From: CAZMCH01 sp964564735
Lineage (GTDB): Bacteria; Poribacteria; DTPJ01
Assembly: GCA_964564735.1 (NCBI GenBank)
Contig: CAZMCH010000010.1
Coordinates: forward strand, 11,092-75,091
Direction of reading: 5' to 3'
Length of the DNA: 64,000 bases
Positions 27,813 to 37,460 of this stretch are shown here, piece by piece. The position numbers and the translations under genes were made by a program. The notes under the pieces are model-generated. The model saw nothing but the letters and a program-made list of their open reading frames with translations, was not told where the DNA came from and made no database searches. Positions within the stretch are counted from its first letter, which is position 1; each line of letters opens with the position of its first letter.

Positions 27813-28932
27813 AATCAATCTTATTCAAAGCCTTTGCAATCTCATTTTTTATTAATTCACGTTTTTCTTTTTTATAAATGTTTTCCAAAGGCTCAACTGC
27901 GCGTTTATCACCTATATTGCCAAGTATTTGTGCAATTCTGATGATTAATTCCATATCATCTGTTCTTTTTAATAAGCTTATCATTGGGTCAACTGCTGGT
28001 TCCCCAATAGCTTCTAGTGCCTTGCCTGCTGAATTCCTAACCTGTTCATTCTCATCAATTTCCATTTCTTTGACAAGTGCCTGAACAGATTCAGAACTCT
28101 TGGATTTACCAAGAGCAATAGTTGCATTATTTCTTACATCAGCATCAGCGTCTTTAAGCAGAGGCAGTAACCTATTAACTGGTATATTGTCAAATCCCTG
28201 AGACATCGCCCTAGTTGCTGTGCGTCTGACATCAACATCAGGATCATTCAGAGAATTTAATATTATCTCTGTTGGATTTTGCTTGCCCATAGCATGTAAA
28301 GCAACTGCAGTAGTTACTTGCACAAGCTTATCTGGGTCATTTAACTTTTGCTCAATTATTGGAATTATATCCTGAGAACCTATTTTACTTAATGCTTCTA
28401 TTGCCATGCTTTTTGTAAATCTATCTGGTGAATTAAGAGCATTTGTAAGGGCTGGAATAGCAGTCTCGCCCATTTGCATAAGAATCTGCTGAGCATATAC
28501 TTTTAATCTCCAATTTGCTCCATTAAAATGCTCCATCAAAGGTGCTATTGAGATCGAACCGCTCTTTATTAATATATCGCCTATTGTGTTTTGAAGTCTG
28601 CTGGCAGTTGTTGGATTCTCCATTAATTTGACAACCGCAGACATCCCCTTTTCCCCCAGTTCTTTGAGTGTTTGCATTGTCTTTTCATACTCAGCCTGAC
28701 GGTTTGGCATATCATGATAAATTACAGCCAACATAGCATAGGCTTCCTCAAGATTTGGATTTTTCTTTTTACTAACCCACTTTTCAAGCCTTATGCTGGA
28801 TTCAGGATAATTACTGGCAAGAAAATAGCTCTTACCAAGTTCAAAATCCGTCTTTTTCTCTCTGCTACATCCCATAGAAAGTAACAATAAAGACAATACC
28901 AACGTTGTAATGAACAATCTTTTAACGAACAT
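27811..28932 (-). CDS. HEAT-repeat lipoprotein
   Basis: A 373-residue lipoprotein: KRLFITTLVLSLLLLSMGC ends in a lipobox with Cys22. The mature part opens with TPR-like helices (FELGKSYFLASNYPESSIRL) and continues with about seven HEAT/PBS-lyase-type repeats, for example PALTNALNSPDRFTKSMAIEAL, LLPLLKDADADVRNNATIAL and AVDPMISLLKRTDD. It should form a solenoid scaffold anchored to a membrane. AGGAGG precedes the ATG and a TTGACA-N17-TAAACT promoter lies at 28991-29019, so it starts its own transcript. Confidence 0.88.
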   Translation of the reverse strand: MFVKRLFITTLVLSLLLLSMGCSREKKTDFELGKSYFLASNYPESSIRLEKWVSKKKNPNLEEAYAMLAVIYHDMPNRQAEYEKTMQTLKELGEKGMSAVVKLMENPTTASRLQNTIGDILIKSGSISIAPLMEHFNGANWRLKVYAQQILMQMGETAIPALTNALNSPDRFTKSMAIEALSKIGSQDIIPIIEQKLNDPDKLVQVTTAVALHAMGKQNPTEIILNSLNDPDVDVRRTATRAMSQGFDNIPVNRLLPLLKDADADVRNNATIALGKSKSSESVQALVKEMEIDENEQVRNSAGKALEAIGEPAVDPMISLLKRTDDMELIIRIAQILGNIGDKRAVEPLENIYKKEKRELIKNEIAKALNKID

Positions 28933-28990
28933 TTTGGCGTTTCTCCTCCTAAACTGGGTAGATTATATTCATAAATAAATTCCAAAGGTT

Positions 28991-29019
28991 AGTTTACATG
29001 ATCTTAATTATAGTGTCAA
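28991..29019 (-). promoter_or_regulatory. Sigma-70-type promoter of the HEAT lipoprotein gene
   Basis: On the minus strand, TTGACA (29019-29014), a 17-base spacer and TAAACT (28996-28991) lie about 60 bases before the start codon. Confidence 0.55.
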
Positions 29020-29087
29020 GTTAAATTTGCAAGTTATTTTGGTATTTTTTGTATAAAAATAGATAAAAAAAATGTAAGGCTACCTAT

Positions 29088-30158
29088 TTATAACATTCTA
29101 TACACATTTTGCTTTGCTCTTAATTGACCACAAGCAGCAGAAATATCAATTCCTTTGCTTTCTCTTATTGGTGCAACAAAATGCGCATCGGCCAATATCT
29201 GACGAAATTTTTCAACTTTATCTCCATCAGGGCGCATAAATGGCAAACCCTCAACAGGATTATATACAATTAAATTGACCTTGCTAGGGATACCATGAAG
29301 TAGCTTAACCAAACGGCGTGCATCTGACTGGCTATCATTTATATCTTTCATAAGAATATATTCCACAGTCAGCCATCTATTTATTGTGATTGCCCATTCC
29401 TTGCAAGCAAAGAGAACCTCTGCTATCGGATATCGACGATTGACAGGCATTAATTTTGAACGTATCTCATCAGTAGTTGCATTTAGCGATATTGCCAAAC
29501 CGATTTGAGTTCTTTCTCCCGTAAATCGTCTAATTTCAGGAATAAGCCCAGAAGTAGAAATAGTGATCTTTCTACCTGCAATCATAAGTCCTTCCGAGGC
29601 ATTCATCAGCTTGACAGCCTTAATAACATTATCATAGTTACAAAATGGCTCACCCATGCCCATAAGAACTACGTTTGTTACGCTCTTCCCTTCACCAAGA
29701 TCGGCTTCTATAGCCATAACTTGATTAATTATCTCCGATACTGTCAGATTTCGTGAAAAACCACTATTACCAGTCGCACAAAAAGCGCATCCTTGTTGGC
29801 AACCAATTTGCGTTGAAACACAACACGTTACACGATCAGAATCATACATAAGGACACTTTCAATTTTTTCTCCGTCATCAAGCTCAAATAGATACTTGGT
29901 AGTTTCATCAATAGATGATTGTTCTTTTGCTAGTATTTTTGGAAAACTTATATATGCTAATTCCTCAAGCCTGCTTCTAAAACTTTTCGATATATCTGTC
30001 ATCTGTTCAAATGAAGTTGCTCGTTTATGATATAACCAGAGCATCAACTGCCTTGCCCGATAACGCTTTTCTCCCCATGAAAGTATTATTTCCTCAAACT
30101 CAGGTAATAAGAGTCCTTTTAAGTCTATTTTTCCACTATTTATCATTTTATTTGCCAT
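29088..30158 (-). CDS. rlmN: Dual-specificity 23S rRNA/tRNA adenine-C2 methyltransferase RlmN
   Basis: A 356-residue radical SAM methyltransferase for A2503 of 23S rRNA, and in some bacteria A37 of tRNA. The Fe-S Cys residues are C120, C124 and C127 (QIGCQQGCAFC). LMGMGEPFCNYDNV and ISTSGLIPEIRRF are family marks, and the C-terminal ISAACGQL carries the methyl-carrier Cys. Length is standard. It lies 25 bases after gatB on the same strand, in the transcription unit that also contains GatA and the CsgG-like gene. Confidence 0.95.
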   Translation of the reverse strand: MANKMINSGKIDLKGLLLPEFEEIILSWGEKRYRARQLMLWLYHKRATSFEQMTDISKSFRSRLEELAYISFPKILAKEQSSIDETTKYLFELDDGEKIESVLMYDSDRVTCCVSTQIGCQQGCAFCATGNSGFSRNLTVSEIINQVMAIEADLGEGKSVTNVVLMGMGEPFCNYDNVIKAVKLMNASEGLMIAGRKITISTSGLIPEIRRFTGERTQIGLAISLNATTDEIRSKLMPVNRRYPIAEVLFACKEWAITINRWLTVEYILMKDINDSQSDARRLVKLLHGIPSKVNLIVYNPVEGLPFMRPDGDKVEKFRQILADAHFVAPIRESKGIDISAACGQLRAKQNVYRML

Positions 30159-30183
30159 TGTTTGTTTGCTTTAGAATTACTCT

Positions 30184-31635
30184 TTATTTTAATTTTTCTA
30201 ATAATATCTTATTAACTAATTGAGGATTAGCTTTGCCTTTTGATGCCTTCATGACTTGACCTACAAGAAATCCCATTGTCCTTGTATTACCCTCTTTATA
30301 ATCCTGAACCGGCTTTGGATTTTCTGCAATAACATGCTCAACGATTTTTATAATTTCATCTTCGTCAGTTATCTGAACAAGACCTTTTTCCTTAACAATA
30401 GTTTCTGCATCTTTGCCTGTATTAAACATTTCCTCATAGACAGTTTTTGCTATCTTTCCGCTGATTGTGTTATTTTCAATAAGTTTCATCATTCCAGCAA
30501 AAAGCTCAGGCGTTATCTTACATTCACCAATAGTCTGTTTAGCATCACTCATCAATGCCATTAACTCATTCAATATCCAATTACTTGCTGTTTTTGGATC
30601 ATTATAGGCATTTACACAATCCTCGTAATAATCTGCCAATTTCTTGTCTGTTGTAAGTGAGATAGCATCCTGCAAAGGCAAGCCATATTCTTCAACAAAT
30701 CTCATTCTACGCGCATAAGGCAATTCTGGAAGGCTATTGCGAAGTTCCTCAATCCATTCCCTTGATGGTTCTATTGGCACAAGATCAGGCTCAGGGAAGT
30801 ATCTGTAATCATGCGCTTCTTCTTTCCCTCGCATAGCTCTTGTTGTATTGCGACCCACATCAAAAAGACGTGTCTCCATCGCAAGCGTTTTGCCTTCTTC
30901 TAATGCCTTTGTATGTCTTTCAATTTCATATTCAACTGCACGCATTGCATATCTAACGGAGTTTAGATTTTTTATTTCGCTTCTGTCTGTCCAGAAATTG
31001 TGATCATCTTTTCTTCGGACACTGATGTTTGCCTCTATACGCATCTGCCCTTTTTCCATGTCGCAATCGCTGACTCCGATATATTGAAGTATGCTTTTAA
31101 CCGTTTCGCAATAAGCCTTCATCTCCTCTGCTGAACTCATATCAGGTTCGCTTACGATCTCAATTAATGGAACTCCACCACGATTAAAATCAACCGCACT
31201 GTTAAAGGCTTCATCTATTTCGCCTTCGCCTGCATGAACTAGCTTTGCCGCATCATCTTCCATGTGTATTCTTCGGATACCGATCCGTTTTGTTTTGCCA
31301 TCAACATCAATTTCAACGTATCCATTTGTTGATAATGGCTGACGTAACTGCGAAATCTGGTATCCTTTTGGCAAATCAGGATAAAAATAATTTTTTCTCT
31401 CAAATATGCTATGTTCGTTTACATGGCAATTCATAGCCAAACCAGCCTTTGCCGCATATTCCACAGCCTTTTTATTCACAACTGGTAATGCACCCGGCAT
31501 AGCAAGGCAAACGGGGCAAGTCTGTGTATTGACTTCTGCTCCAAAATCAGTGCTACATCCACAAAAAAGCTTTGTTTTCGTCCCAAGTTCAACGTGTATC
31601 TCCACACCAATAACTGTCTCATATTTATCTGACAT
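30184..31635 (-). CDS. gatB: Aspartyl/glutamyl-tRNA amidotransferase subunit B
   Basis: A 483-residue GatB, which activates and transamidates Glu-tRNAGln or Asp-tRNAAsn with GatA. TVIGVEIHVELGTKTKLFCGC, CPVCLAMPGALPVVNK, FERKNYFYPDLPKGYQISQ and EANISVRRKDD are diagnostic, and the C-terminal tail (about 410-483) is the tRNA-binding YqeY-like domain. AAGGT precedes the ATG. It is followed by rlmN and preceded by gatA. Confidence 0.96.
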   Translation of the reverse strand: MSDKYETVIGVEIHVELGTKTKLFCGCSTDFGAEVNTQTCPVCLAMPGALPVVNKKAVEYAAKAGLAMNCHVNEHSIFERKNYFYPDLPKGYQISQLRQPLSTNGYVEIDVDGKTKRIGIRRIHMEDDAAKLVHAGEGEIDEAFNSAVDFNRGGVPLIEIVSEPDMSSAEEMKAYCETVKSILQYIGVSDCDMEKGQMRIEANISVRRKDDHNFWTDRSEIKNLNSVRYAMRAVEYEIERHTKALEEGKTLAMETRLFDVGRNTTRAMRGKEEAHDYRYFPEPDLVPIEPSREWIEELRNSLPELPYARRMRFVEEYGLPLQDAISLTTDKKLADYYEDCVNAYNDPKTASNWILNELMALMSDAKQTIGECKITPELFAGMMKLIENNTISGKIAKTVYEEMFNTGKDAETIVKEKGLVQITDEDEIIKIVEHVIAENPKPVQDYKEGNTRTMGFLVGQVMKASKGKANPQLVNKILLEKLK

Positions 31636-31677
31636 AATGAAAATTACCTTTCATTTTATATTATTTTAATCACGAAT

Positions 31678-33141
31678 TTAAATTTGTGGTCTTTTTGTAT
31701 GATGATCCGTATTTTGCTCATAGGTATAAGCGACACGGAATATCATCTCTTCATCAAACGGCTTCCCAAGTATCTGTAATCCTATCGGCATCCCTGAAGA
31801 GCTAAACCCGCATGGAATTGACATCCCTGGGATTCCTGCAAGGTTACAATTGACAGTAAAAATATCTGCAAGATACATTGACAAAGGATCGTCCATTTTC
31901 TCGCCAAACTTAAAAGCAGTAGTTGGTGATGTCGGTGTCACAAGCACGTCATACTTTTCAAACGCCTTATCAAAGTCCTGTTTTATCATTGTCCGAACTT
32001 TCTGAGCCTTGAGATAATATGCGTCATAATAACCAGAGCTTAAGGCATAAGTTCCAAGCATTATCCTTAGCTTAACCTCTGCGCCAAATCCTTCACTTCT
32101 TGTCTTTTTATACATATCCATAAGCGATTCTGGATCATCCGATCTATGACCGTATCTAACACCATCAAAGCGCGCAAGGTTTGCGCTTGCCTCTGCACGT
32201 GATATAATCTGGTAATCAGCTATGCCATAATTTGTATGCGGCATAGAGACTTCTTCACAAATTGCCCCCAATTCTTCTAATAGTTTTATTGCTGAACGGA
32301 CACTTTGAGTAACCTCTGGATCCATACCGTCATCAATAAAATATTCCTTTGGTATTCCAATCTTTATCCCCTTAATGTCATTTATAAGGCTTTTTGTATA
32401 ATCAGGCACAGGCAGATCAACAGATGTAGAATCCATCTCATCTCGTCCACTGATGGCATTAAGGACAATGGCACAATCGGTGACATCTTTTGTAAAAGGA
32501 CCTATTTGATCAAGTGAAGATGCAAAAGCTATCAAACCATAGCGAGAAACTCTCCCATAAGTCGGTTTTAAGCCCACAACCCCACATAATGAAGCAGGCT
32601 GGCGTATTGATCCGCCTGTATCTGAGCCAAGCGAGCATATAGCTTCACCGATAGCAACAGAAGTTGCAGATCCCCCGCTTGATCCACCGGGAACTGTCTC
32701 TATATTCCAGGGATTTCTAGTTATACCAAAATACGATGTCTCTGTTGACGAACCCATTGCAAACTCATCCATATTTGCCTTGCCAACAAGGACAGCATCT
32801 ATATCTTTTAGCTTCTTTACTGCTGTTGAGTCATAAGGTGCAACGTAATTATGTAATATCCTCGACCCGCATGTAGTAAGGATGCCCTTCGTATTCATAA
32901 TATCTTTAATCGCCATCGGAATCCCAGATAATAGAGCAATCTTTTCACCTGAAGCAATCTTTTTATCGACCCTTTCCGCAGTAGCAAAGGCGGTATCCTT
33001 CATTAAAGTTATATATGAATTTATAATTCCTTCTACTTTGTCAATTTGATCGTATACGGATTTTGTTATTTCAACTGCGCTTACCTGACGGTTTATTAGC
33101 ATTTCGTGCAACTCATGTGCTGTTTTGTGGTATAATTCCAT
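31678..33141 (-). CDS. gatA: Aspartyl/glutamyl-tRNA amidotransferase subunit A
   Basis: A 487-residue amidase-signature enzyme that releases ammonia from glutamine for GatB. The catalytic Lys is in GIPMAIKDIMN, and the Ser-cisSer pair is in VPGGSSGGSATSVA with GSDTGGSIRQPASLCG. Length is standard. gatC, normally adjacent, is not within the window; a CsgG-like gene lies immediately upstream. GGGGAAAAT precedes the ATG. Confidence 0.96.
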   Translation of the reverse strand: MELYHKTAHELHEMLINRQVSAVEITKSVYDQIDKVEGIINSYITLMKDTAFATAERVDKKIASGEKIALLSGIPMAIKDIMNTKGILTTCGSRILHNYVAPYDSTAVKKLKDIDAVLVGKANMDEFAMGSSTETSYFGITRNPWNIETVPGGSSGGSATSVAIGEAICSLGSDTGGSIRQPASLCGVVGLKPTYGRVSRYGLIAFASSLDQIGPFTKDVTDCAIVLNAISGRDEMDSTSVDLPVPDYTKSLINDIKGIKIGIPKEYFIDDGMDPEVTQSVRSAIKLLEELGAICEEVSMPHTNYGIADYQIISRAEASANLARFDGVRYGHRSDDPESLMDMYKKTRSEGFGAEVKLRIMLGTYALSSGYYDAYYLKAQKVRTMIKQDFDKAFEKYDVLVTPTSPTTAFKFGEKMDDPLSMYLADIFTVNCNLAGIPGMSIPCGFSSSGMPIGLQILGKPFDEEMIFRVAYTYEQNTDHHTKRPQI

Positions 33142-33153
33142 ATTTTCCCCTTT

Positions 33154-34224
33154 TTATTCTGGTCTAATGATATTACCTTTTTTTATCTCGCTGATTTTTT
33201 CAATAATCTCAGCGATAGAAAGATGTTCAGCCTCTATCTTATTAACTTTAAGCAAACCGATTCTTTTTTGCTTCAAGTCTGCATCTTCTTCAAATATTGC
33301 CAATTTATTCCCGATGACCAAGCCATCACCTGCACCAATATCAATATAAACTTCATTTTCCTTTAAGTGCTTACCATCACTGACATAAATAATTTTCCCC
33401 TCGATGCCTGTTATGGACATTGGATCAATATGTTCGCCGATTTTTTTTGTAATTTGGCTCATTACATCCATAGTTGCAAGCCCAAAAAGAGTATTTTCCT
33501 TAAATTCTTCGGTTCCGAATTTCATTTTGTCCAACTTTTGATAATCTACAATAAGTTCCTTTTTTTCTTTCTTATTATCTTTTATGGAATCTCCGCCATC
33601 ATATTCTTTGCGAAGAGGTCCTATACCCATAAAAAAATCTTTAAGATCTTTCTTTGAATTTATTTCACCATTTTCAATTTCGCTACCTGTATTATCATAT
33701 ATCAAAATTTTTGTGTTAACCGAGGATGAGTAATAAAAGCCCCCAATGTCATTTTTTAGATTCATCTTCATCCCATAATCTCCGCCGGTGCTTGCGGTTG
33801 TGGGACCATGAGTGCTAACCCTTGTTCTATGCTGCTCAAACTTAGTAATATCACCTACAAATAAAATTTCAGCACCAAGTTTATTAGCTATATCAGCCAT
33901 ATTACTTCTATCGGATGTTCTTAAAACTTCATCAACATAACTGGATTCAATTACGTTATATCCCGATTTTTTTAGATTTTCATTTAATAGATCACGAAAC
34001 CCCTCTGAAAGATTCCATTTTTCCCTTTTTTGACCAAGCCCAAAAAGCGAATTGAGAGGACCAAGAGATATGCACCCACAACCAGAACTTCGATCAAAAT
34101 TACTGTGATCAACGAAGTATAATACTGCAACTTTGCCACTATTTTGCGCGTTAGCTAATGGAACAAAAGATACTAAAAACAATGACAAAAAGATAAATAA
34201 TACCGATATAATGCCTGATCTCAA
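33154..34224 (-). CDS. CsgG-like secreted protein
   Basis: A 356-residue protein with an N-terminal signal (ISVLFIFLSLFLVSFVPLANAQ). The start codon is TTG with AAAGGAG upstream. VAVLYFVDHSNFDRS, SEGFRDLLNENLKKSGYNVIE and ADIANKLGAEILFVGDITKFE resemble the CsgG/LpoB group of outer-membrane or periplasmic assembly proteins. A second region near the C-terminus (YVDIGAGDGLVIGNKLAIFEE) looks like a small beta domain. The function is unclear, and an outer-membrane secretion pore is only one option. It lies 12 bases before gatA. Confidence 0.7.
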   Translation of the reverse strand: MRSGIISVLFIFLSLFLVSFVPLANAQNSGKVAVLYFVDHSNFDRSSGCGCISLGPLNSLFGLGQKREKWNLSEGFRDLLNENLKKSGYNVIESSYVDEVLRTSDRSNMADIANKLGAEILFVGDITKFEQHRTRVSTHGPTTASTGGDYGMKMNLKNDIGGFYYSSSVNTKILIYDNTGSEIENGEINSKKDLKDFFMGIGPLRKEYDGGDSIKDNKKEKKELIVDYQKLDKMKFGTEEFKENTLFGLATMDVMSQITKKIGEHIDPMSITGIEGKIIYVSDGKHLKENEVYIDIGAGDGLVIGNKLAIFEEDADLKQKRIGLLKVNKIEAEHLSIAEIIEKISEIKKGNIIRPE

Positions 34225-34342
34225 ATATAAATCACTCCTTTTTCCCGAATTTTAAACATAATTGGACAATATAAAATTTGGTAACGATTCTTTTTACAAA
34301 CCTGCCTATACTGTCTTTGAATTCCTCTATATCATTACATAT

Positions 34343-35647
34343 CTAGCGATCTATCTCTAAACGCCAAAGCATGAATGAGCATGGACCTGATTTATCTGGT
34401 TTTCTTTCTTTGCCGATAAATTCTGTAGCTATATAAATTTCCCCATCTGATATAACTGAACCTTGCAAGACATTCGGCGTAAACATATAGACACTACCCT
34501 GATAACCAATTTCTATTGGATTTGCTTTTTCTATTGGTATTCTTGCTATTTCACCACCACCGAGTATATCGCCTTCCCATGCCATCAATTGACCCATAGA
34601 AGGATTATTTATAAAAACTGAACGTTTTTCGTTTATTGGTATCCATTTACCTGCATTTGATAGATGAGGTTCTATTTGTATCGATCTGAGCCTTTCTAGC
34701 TTTTTTGCCTTTGTATTGTATCTCCAGAACTCATGGCGATTATCTTTATTATCTATATCATGTGAATTATAGTATAAAATAAGAGAACTCCAGTCATCTT
34801 TATTTTGTGGTCGCATATCATAAACAAAATGGTTGCCTGCAACATCGACAGGTATATCTTCCCGATTAATGATATTGTAATTCCAATCAAGATGAAGGAG
34901 TCTTGTATAATGAATATCCTCTTTATCCCATATTTCTCCAACAAGCACTATGCCATCATTTGTAACCGCTATATGTGGATAGAAAAAACCCATTGGCTCA
35001 GCATATTGAAAAGGCTCTTTAAATACAAAATCAATGCCTTGTTTTTCACCGACAAACATAACAGGCGTATTAAATGGTATCTTGCCATCTTCAGATATTG
35101 CCAATATTATAAGAACAACATGCTGACCATCTTGGCTCATACCGACATTCATTCTCAAATGATAATCTTCAAAAGGTTTTGTTGGTATAAGGTCTGTTTT
35201 ATCAATAAGATTTGATATATCATCTGGTTTATCACTTCGATAATAATGTATACGCCCATAATTGTAATTTGGATTATCCGTTGAATATGTTACTCCTATA
35301 AAAGCGTGTATATATCCATCTTTTGTGCGAAATATCTGAGGCTGATTATTACCCTTTATGTTTTTTCCCTCGAATCTGATCTTCGACAAAGCTGGAGAAA
35401 GAGAACTCCCTTCTTTTGGCACTTGACCGATCAACGCAGTAGGAGTTGGATCATTCGGATCGAAGGCTGTTGCTGACCAAAAAATGCCATTTTCGCCTGT
35501 CAAAAGATATGCAAAAGTATGTCCGCCCCATTGCATAACAATACTATCATTGAGAATCTTTGGGTCATCTTTTACATAAACCATATTATCTGAATTTGAA
35601 GCAATGCCCATTATAATTAGCGCTGATATAGCAATACATTTTTCCAT
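34343..35647 (-). CDS. Secreted beta-propeller-like protein of unknown function
   Basis: About 435 residues starting with a signal-like MEKCIAISALIIMGIASNS; an alternative ATG lies at 35659. Repeated beta motifs (GENGIFWSATAFDPNDPTPTALIG, RTKDGYIHAFIG, GRIHYYRSDKP, PHIAVTNDGIVLVGEIWD) suggest a five- or six-bladed propeller like sialidase/BNR-type proteins, without a visible Asp-box. No enzyme activity is assigned. A strong TTGACA-N17-TAAAAT promoter lies at 35816-35844, so it is the likely first gene of the run that continues into the CsgG-like and gat genes. Confidence 0.6.
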   Translation of the reverse strand: MEKCIAISALIIMGIASNSDNMVYVKDDPKILNDSIVMQWGGHTFAYLLTGENGIFWSATAFDPNDPTPTALIGQVPKEGSSLSPALSKIRFEGKNIKGNNQPQIFRTKDGYIHAFIGVTYSTDNPNYNYGRIHYYRSDKPDDISNLIDKTDLIPTKPFEDYHLRMNVGMSQDGQHVVLIILAISEDGKIPFNTPVMFVGEKQGIDFVFKEPFQYAEPMGFFYPHIAVTNDGIVLVGEIWDKEDIHYTRLLHLDWNYNIINREDIPVDVAGNHFVYDMRPQNKDDWSSLILYYNSHDIDNKDNRHEFWRYNTKAKKLERLRSIQIEPHLSNAGKWIPINEKRSVFINNPSMGQLMAWEGDILGGGEIARIPIEKANPIEIGYQGSVYMFTPNVLQGSVISDGEIYIATEFIGKERKPDKSGPCSFMLWRLEIDR

Positions 35648-35683
35648 AATACTTACCATTATTATTTATTCAATTTTTAATAA

Positions 35684-35750
35684 AGAAGATTTTTCGCTTT
35701 AATTAAAATGACAGCGAAATCTCACCCTGAACGTAGTGAAGGGTCTTCTT
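35684..35750. repeat. Dispersed double-hairpin repeat, copy 2 (inverted)
   Basis: The reverse complement of the element at 14271-14334, with a few mismatches and a small AT substitution. It lies in the leader of the propeller gene, between its promoter and start. Confidence 0.75.
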
Positions 35751-35815
35751 GAATTAATACAAAAATATACTTCCTAGAAAATAAAATATGTAAAAATTGT
35801 TCACAACATAATAAA

Positions 35816-35844
35816 ATTTTAGTCTTAGTAGTTTTTTATGTCAA
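35816..35844 (-). promoter_or_regulatory. Strong sigma-70-type promoter, minus strand
   Basis: TTGACA (35844-35839), a 17-base spacer and TAAAAT (35821-35816) on the minus strand. The -35 is perfect and the -10 has five of six consensus bases. The leader to the first minus-strand gene is about 150 bases and includes the repeat at 35684-35750. The 35660-36096 gap otherwise holds AT-rich divergent promoter sequence. Confidence 0.6.
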
Positions 35845-36020
35845 GAGAATCTTACAGACTTATGATATAATTTAGGGAAAAATACAACCCAAAACCATGA
35901 TAATATTGTCTTTTCTATCATTTTTTACGAATTTATGGTCAAACTCTTTAATTTAATCTATCATTTAAGTATAATATAAGTATAAAAATATGAATCGTTT
36001 TACTACGGATAGAATTATCA

Positions 36021-36049
36021 TTCAATAATTTGTGGATATTGGATATAAT
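36021..36049 (+). promoter_or_regulatory. Possible promoter for DUF362-ferredoxin gene
   Basis: TATAAT at 36044-36049 is perfect; TTCAAT, 17 bases upstream, is a poor -35. The distance to the ATG at 36097 suits a normal leader. Confidence 0.35.
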
Positions 36050-36096
36050 TATAGACAGAGATTTGTTGAAATAGAATTTAAGAAAGGTAAAAATTG

Positions 36097-37173
36097 ATGA
36101 GTAAAGTTTTGATATTGGATTGTGAAAATTATGAATCTGTTGAAGATAAGATTGTAGAAGTATTTAATTTTTTTCCGAATAACTGGAAAGATAAAAGCGT
36201 TCTTTTAAAGCCCAATATGCTTAATAGCAGAAGTCCTAAGCTTGGCAATACAACTCATCCTAGTTTCATAAAAGGGGCAACGCAATGGTTACTTAATGCG
36301 GGTGCAAATGTTATTGTCGGAGATAACCCCGGCACAAATGGAACAGGCGTAAATGAAAGATGCGCAAAAGGAACTGGTATTGCAGAGGCATCTCTTGGAT
36401 GCTATAGAAATATATCTCAAGAACCGTTAACAATAAATCTCAATTCAAAATATGCAGAAAAAGTCGTAATATCAAAAACGGTCATTGATGTTGATATACT
36501 CATCTCAATTCCAAAATTCAAGACTCACAGCCTTACACAGATCACTGGCGCAATAAAGAACTCATTTGGCTTTTTAATCGGAGGCGATAAAGGCAGAATA
36601 CATGCAGTTACAGGCAATTATGAAAACTTCCTAGAAGCAATTTTAGATATTTATTTGATACGCAAACCCGACATTGTAATAATGGACGCAGTTATTGGAA
36701 TGGAAGGAAACGGTCCCTCAAGCGGACCTTTGAGGCATATAGGCAAGATAATCGCCTCTGATGATGGTGTCGCTATTGATTCTGTGATGGCTTTTATGAT
36801 GGGGAAAAGCCCTGATAAAATAAGAATGCTCAAAATGGCAAAGGAACGAAAAATAGGGGAAATAGACATATCAAAAATTGAGATAATTGGCGATCTAAAA
36901 CCAATTAAGGGTTTTAAGATGCCTTCAACATTCCTCAGTCAATTTGCAGGCAGAATTTATAATAATAATTTTGCAAGGTCGTTGGTATGGAGTAAGCCAA
37001 TCATAAAAAAAGACAAGTGCAAAAATTGTGGTATATGCGCAAAAAATTGCCCTGTTAAAGCGATGGCAACTGATGGTAAAATACCTTCGATCAATAGAAA
37101 AACCTGTATACGTTGCTATTGCTGTCAGGAACTATGTCCGAATGATGCGATTGAATTAAGAAGGTTCATATAA
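36097..37173 (+). CDS. DUF362 protein fused to a 2[4Fe-4S] ferredoxin
   Basis: About 358 residues; the ATG at 36097 is chosen over the preceding TTG because AAAGG is better spaced. The DUF362 part (1-300) has LLKPNMLNSRSPKLGNTTHP, ISIPKFKTHSLTQITGAIKNSFGFLIGGDKGRIHA and ASDDGVAIDSVMAFM. The C-terminus carries two ferredoxin clusters, CKNCGICAKNCP and CIRCYCCQELCP. It is cytosolic and likely redox-active. Unlike the DUF362 protein at 25776 it has no leader. It is followed by the antitoxin gene. Confidence 0.9.
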   Translation: MSKVLILDCENYESVEDKIVEVFNFFPNNWKDKSVLLKPNMLNSRSPKLGNTTHPSFIKGATQWLLNAGANVIVGDNPGTNGTGVNERCAKGTGIAEASLGCYRNISQEPLTINLNSKYAEKVVISKTVIDVDILISIPKFKTHSLTQITGAIKNSFGFLIGGDKGRIHAVTGNYENFLEAILDIYLIRKPDIVIMDAVIGMEGNGPSSGPLRHIGKIIASDDGVAIDSVMAFMMGKSPDKIRMLKMAKERKIGEIDISKIEIIGDLKPIKGFKMPSTFLSQFAGRIYNNNFARSLVWSKPIIKKDKCKNCGICAKNCPVKAMATDGKIPSINRKTCIRCYCCQELCPNDAIELRRFI

Positions 37174-37190
37174 ATTGGGAGGTAATAATA

Positions 37191-37460
37191 ATGGCAATAA
37201 ATAAAGCTGAGGAGATTTATCAAAGGCATATCAAAGAATTATTGCCTAACGAAAGAATGAAGCTATTGGAATTGATAGCACATGATCTTGTAACAATAAA
37301 TGGCGATTTCATTCAAACAAATAACAAACAGCGAGATTGGGTGGAAATTAGAGGTAAAGCATCATATCCATTATTAGGTGAAGACGCACAAAATTGGGTA
37401 TCAAAAACAAGAAAAGAAAGTGATGAGCAACGTGAAAAACAATCAATACATAAAATTTGA
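37191..37460 (+). CDS. Small antitoxin-like protein, partner of a broken PIN toxin
   Basis: An 89-residue protein, rich in charge at its C-terminus. The pattern ELLPNERMKLLELIAHDL, WVEIRGKASYPLLGEDAQNWV is typical of antitoxins that sit upstream of PIN-domain toxins. GGGAGG precedes the ATG. Directly after its stop, the frame contains the tail of a PIN domain with no head (37454-37605). The antitoxin therefore seems to have outlived its toxin. It could now bind another toxin or its own promoter only. Confidence 0.7.
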   Translation: MAINKAEEIYQRHIKELLPNERMKLLELIAHDLVTINGDFIQTNNKQRDWVEIRGKASYPLLGEDAQNWVSKTRKESDEQREKQSIHKI

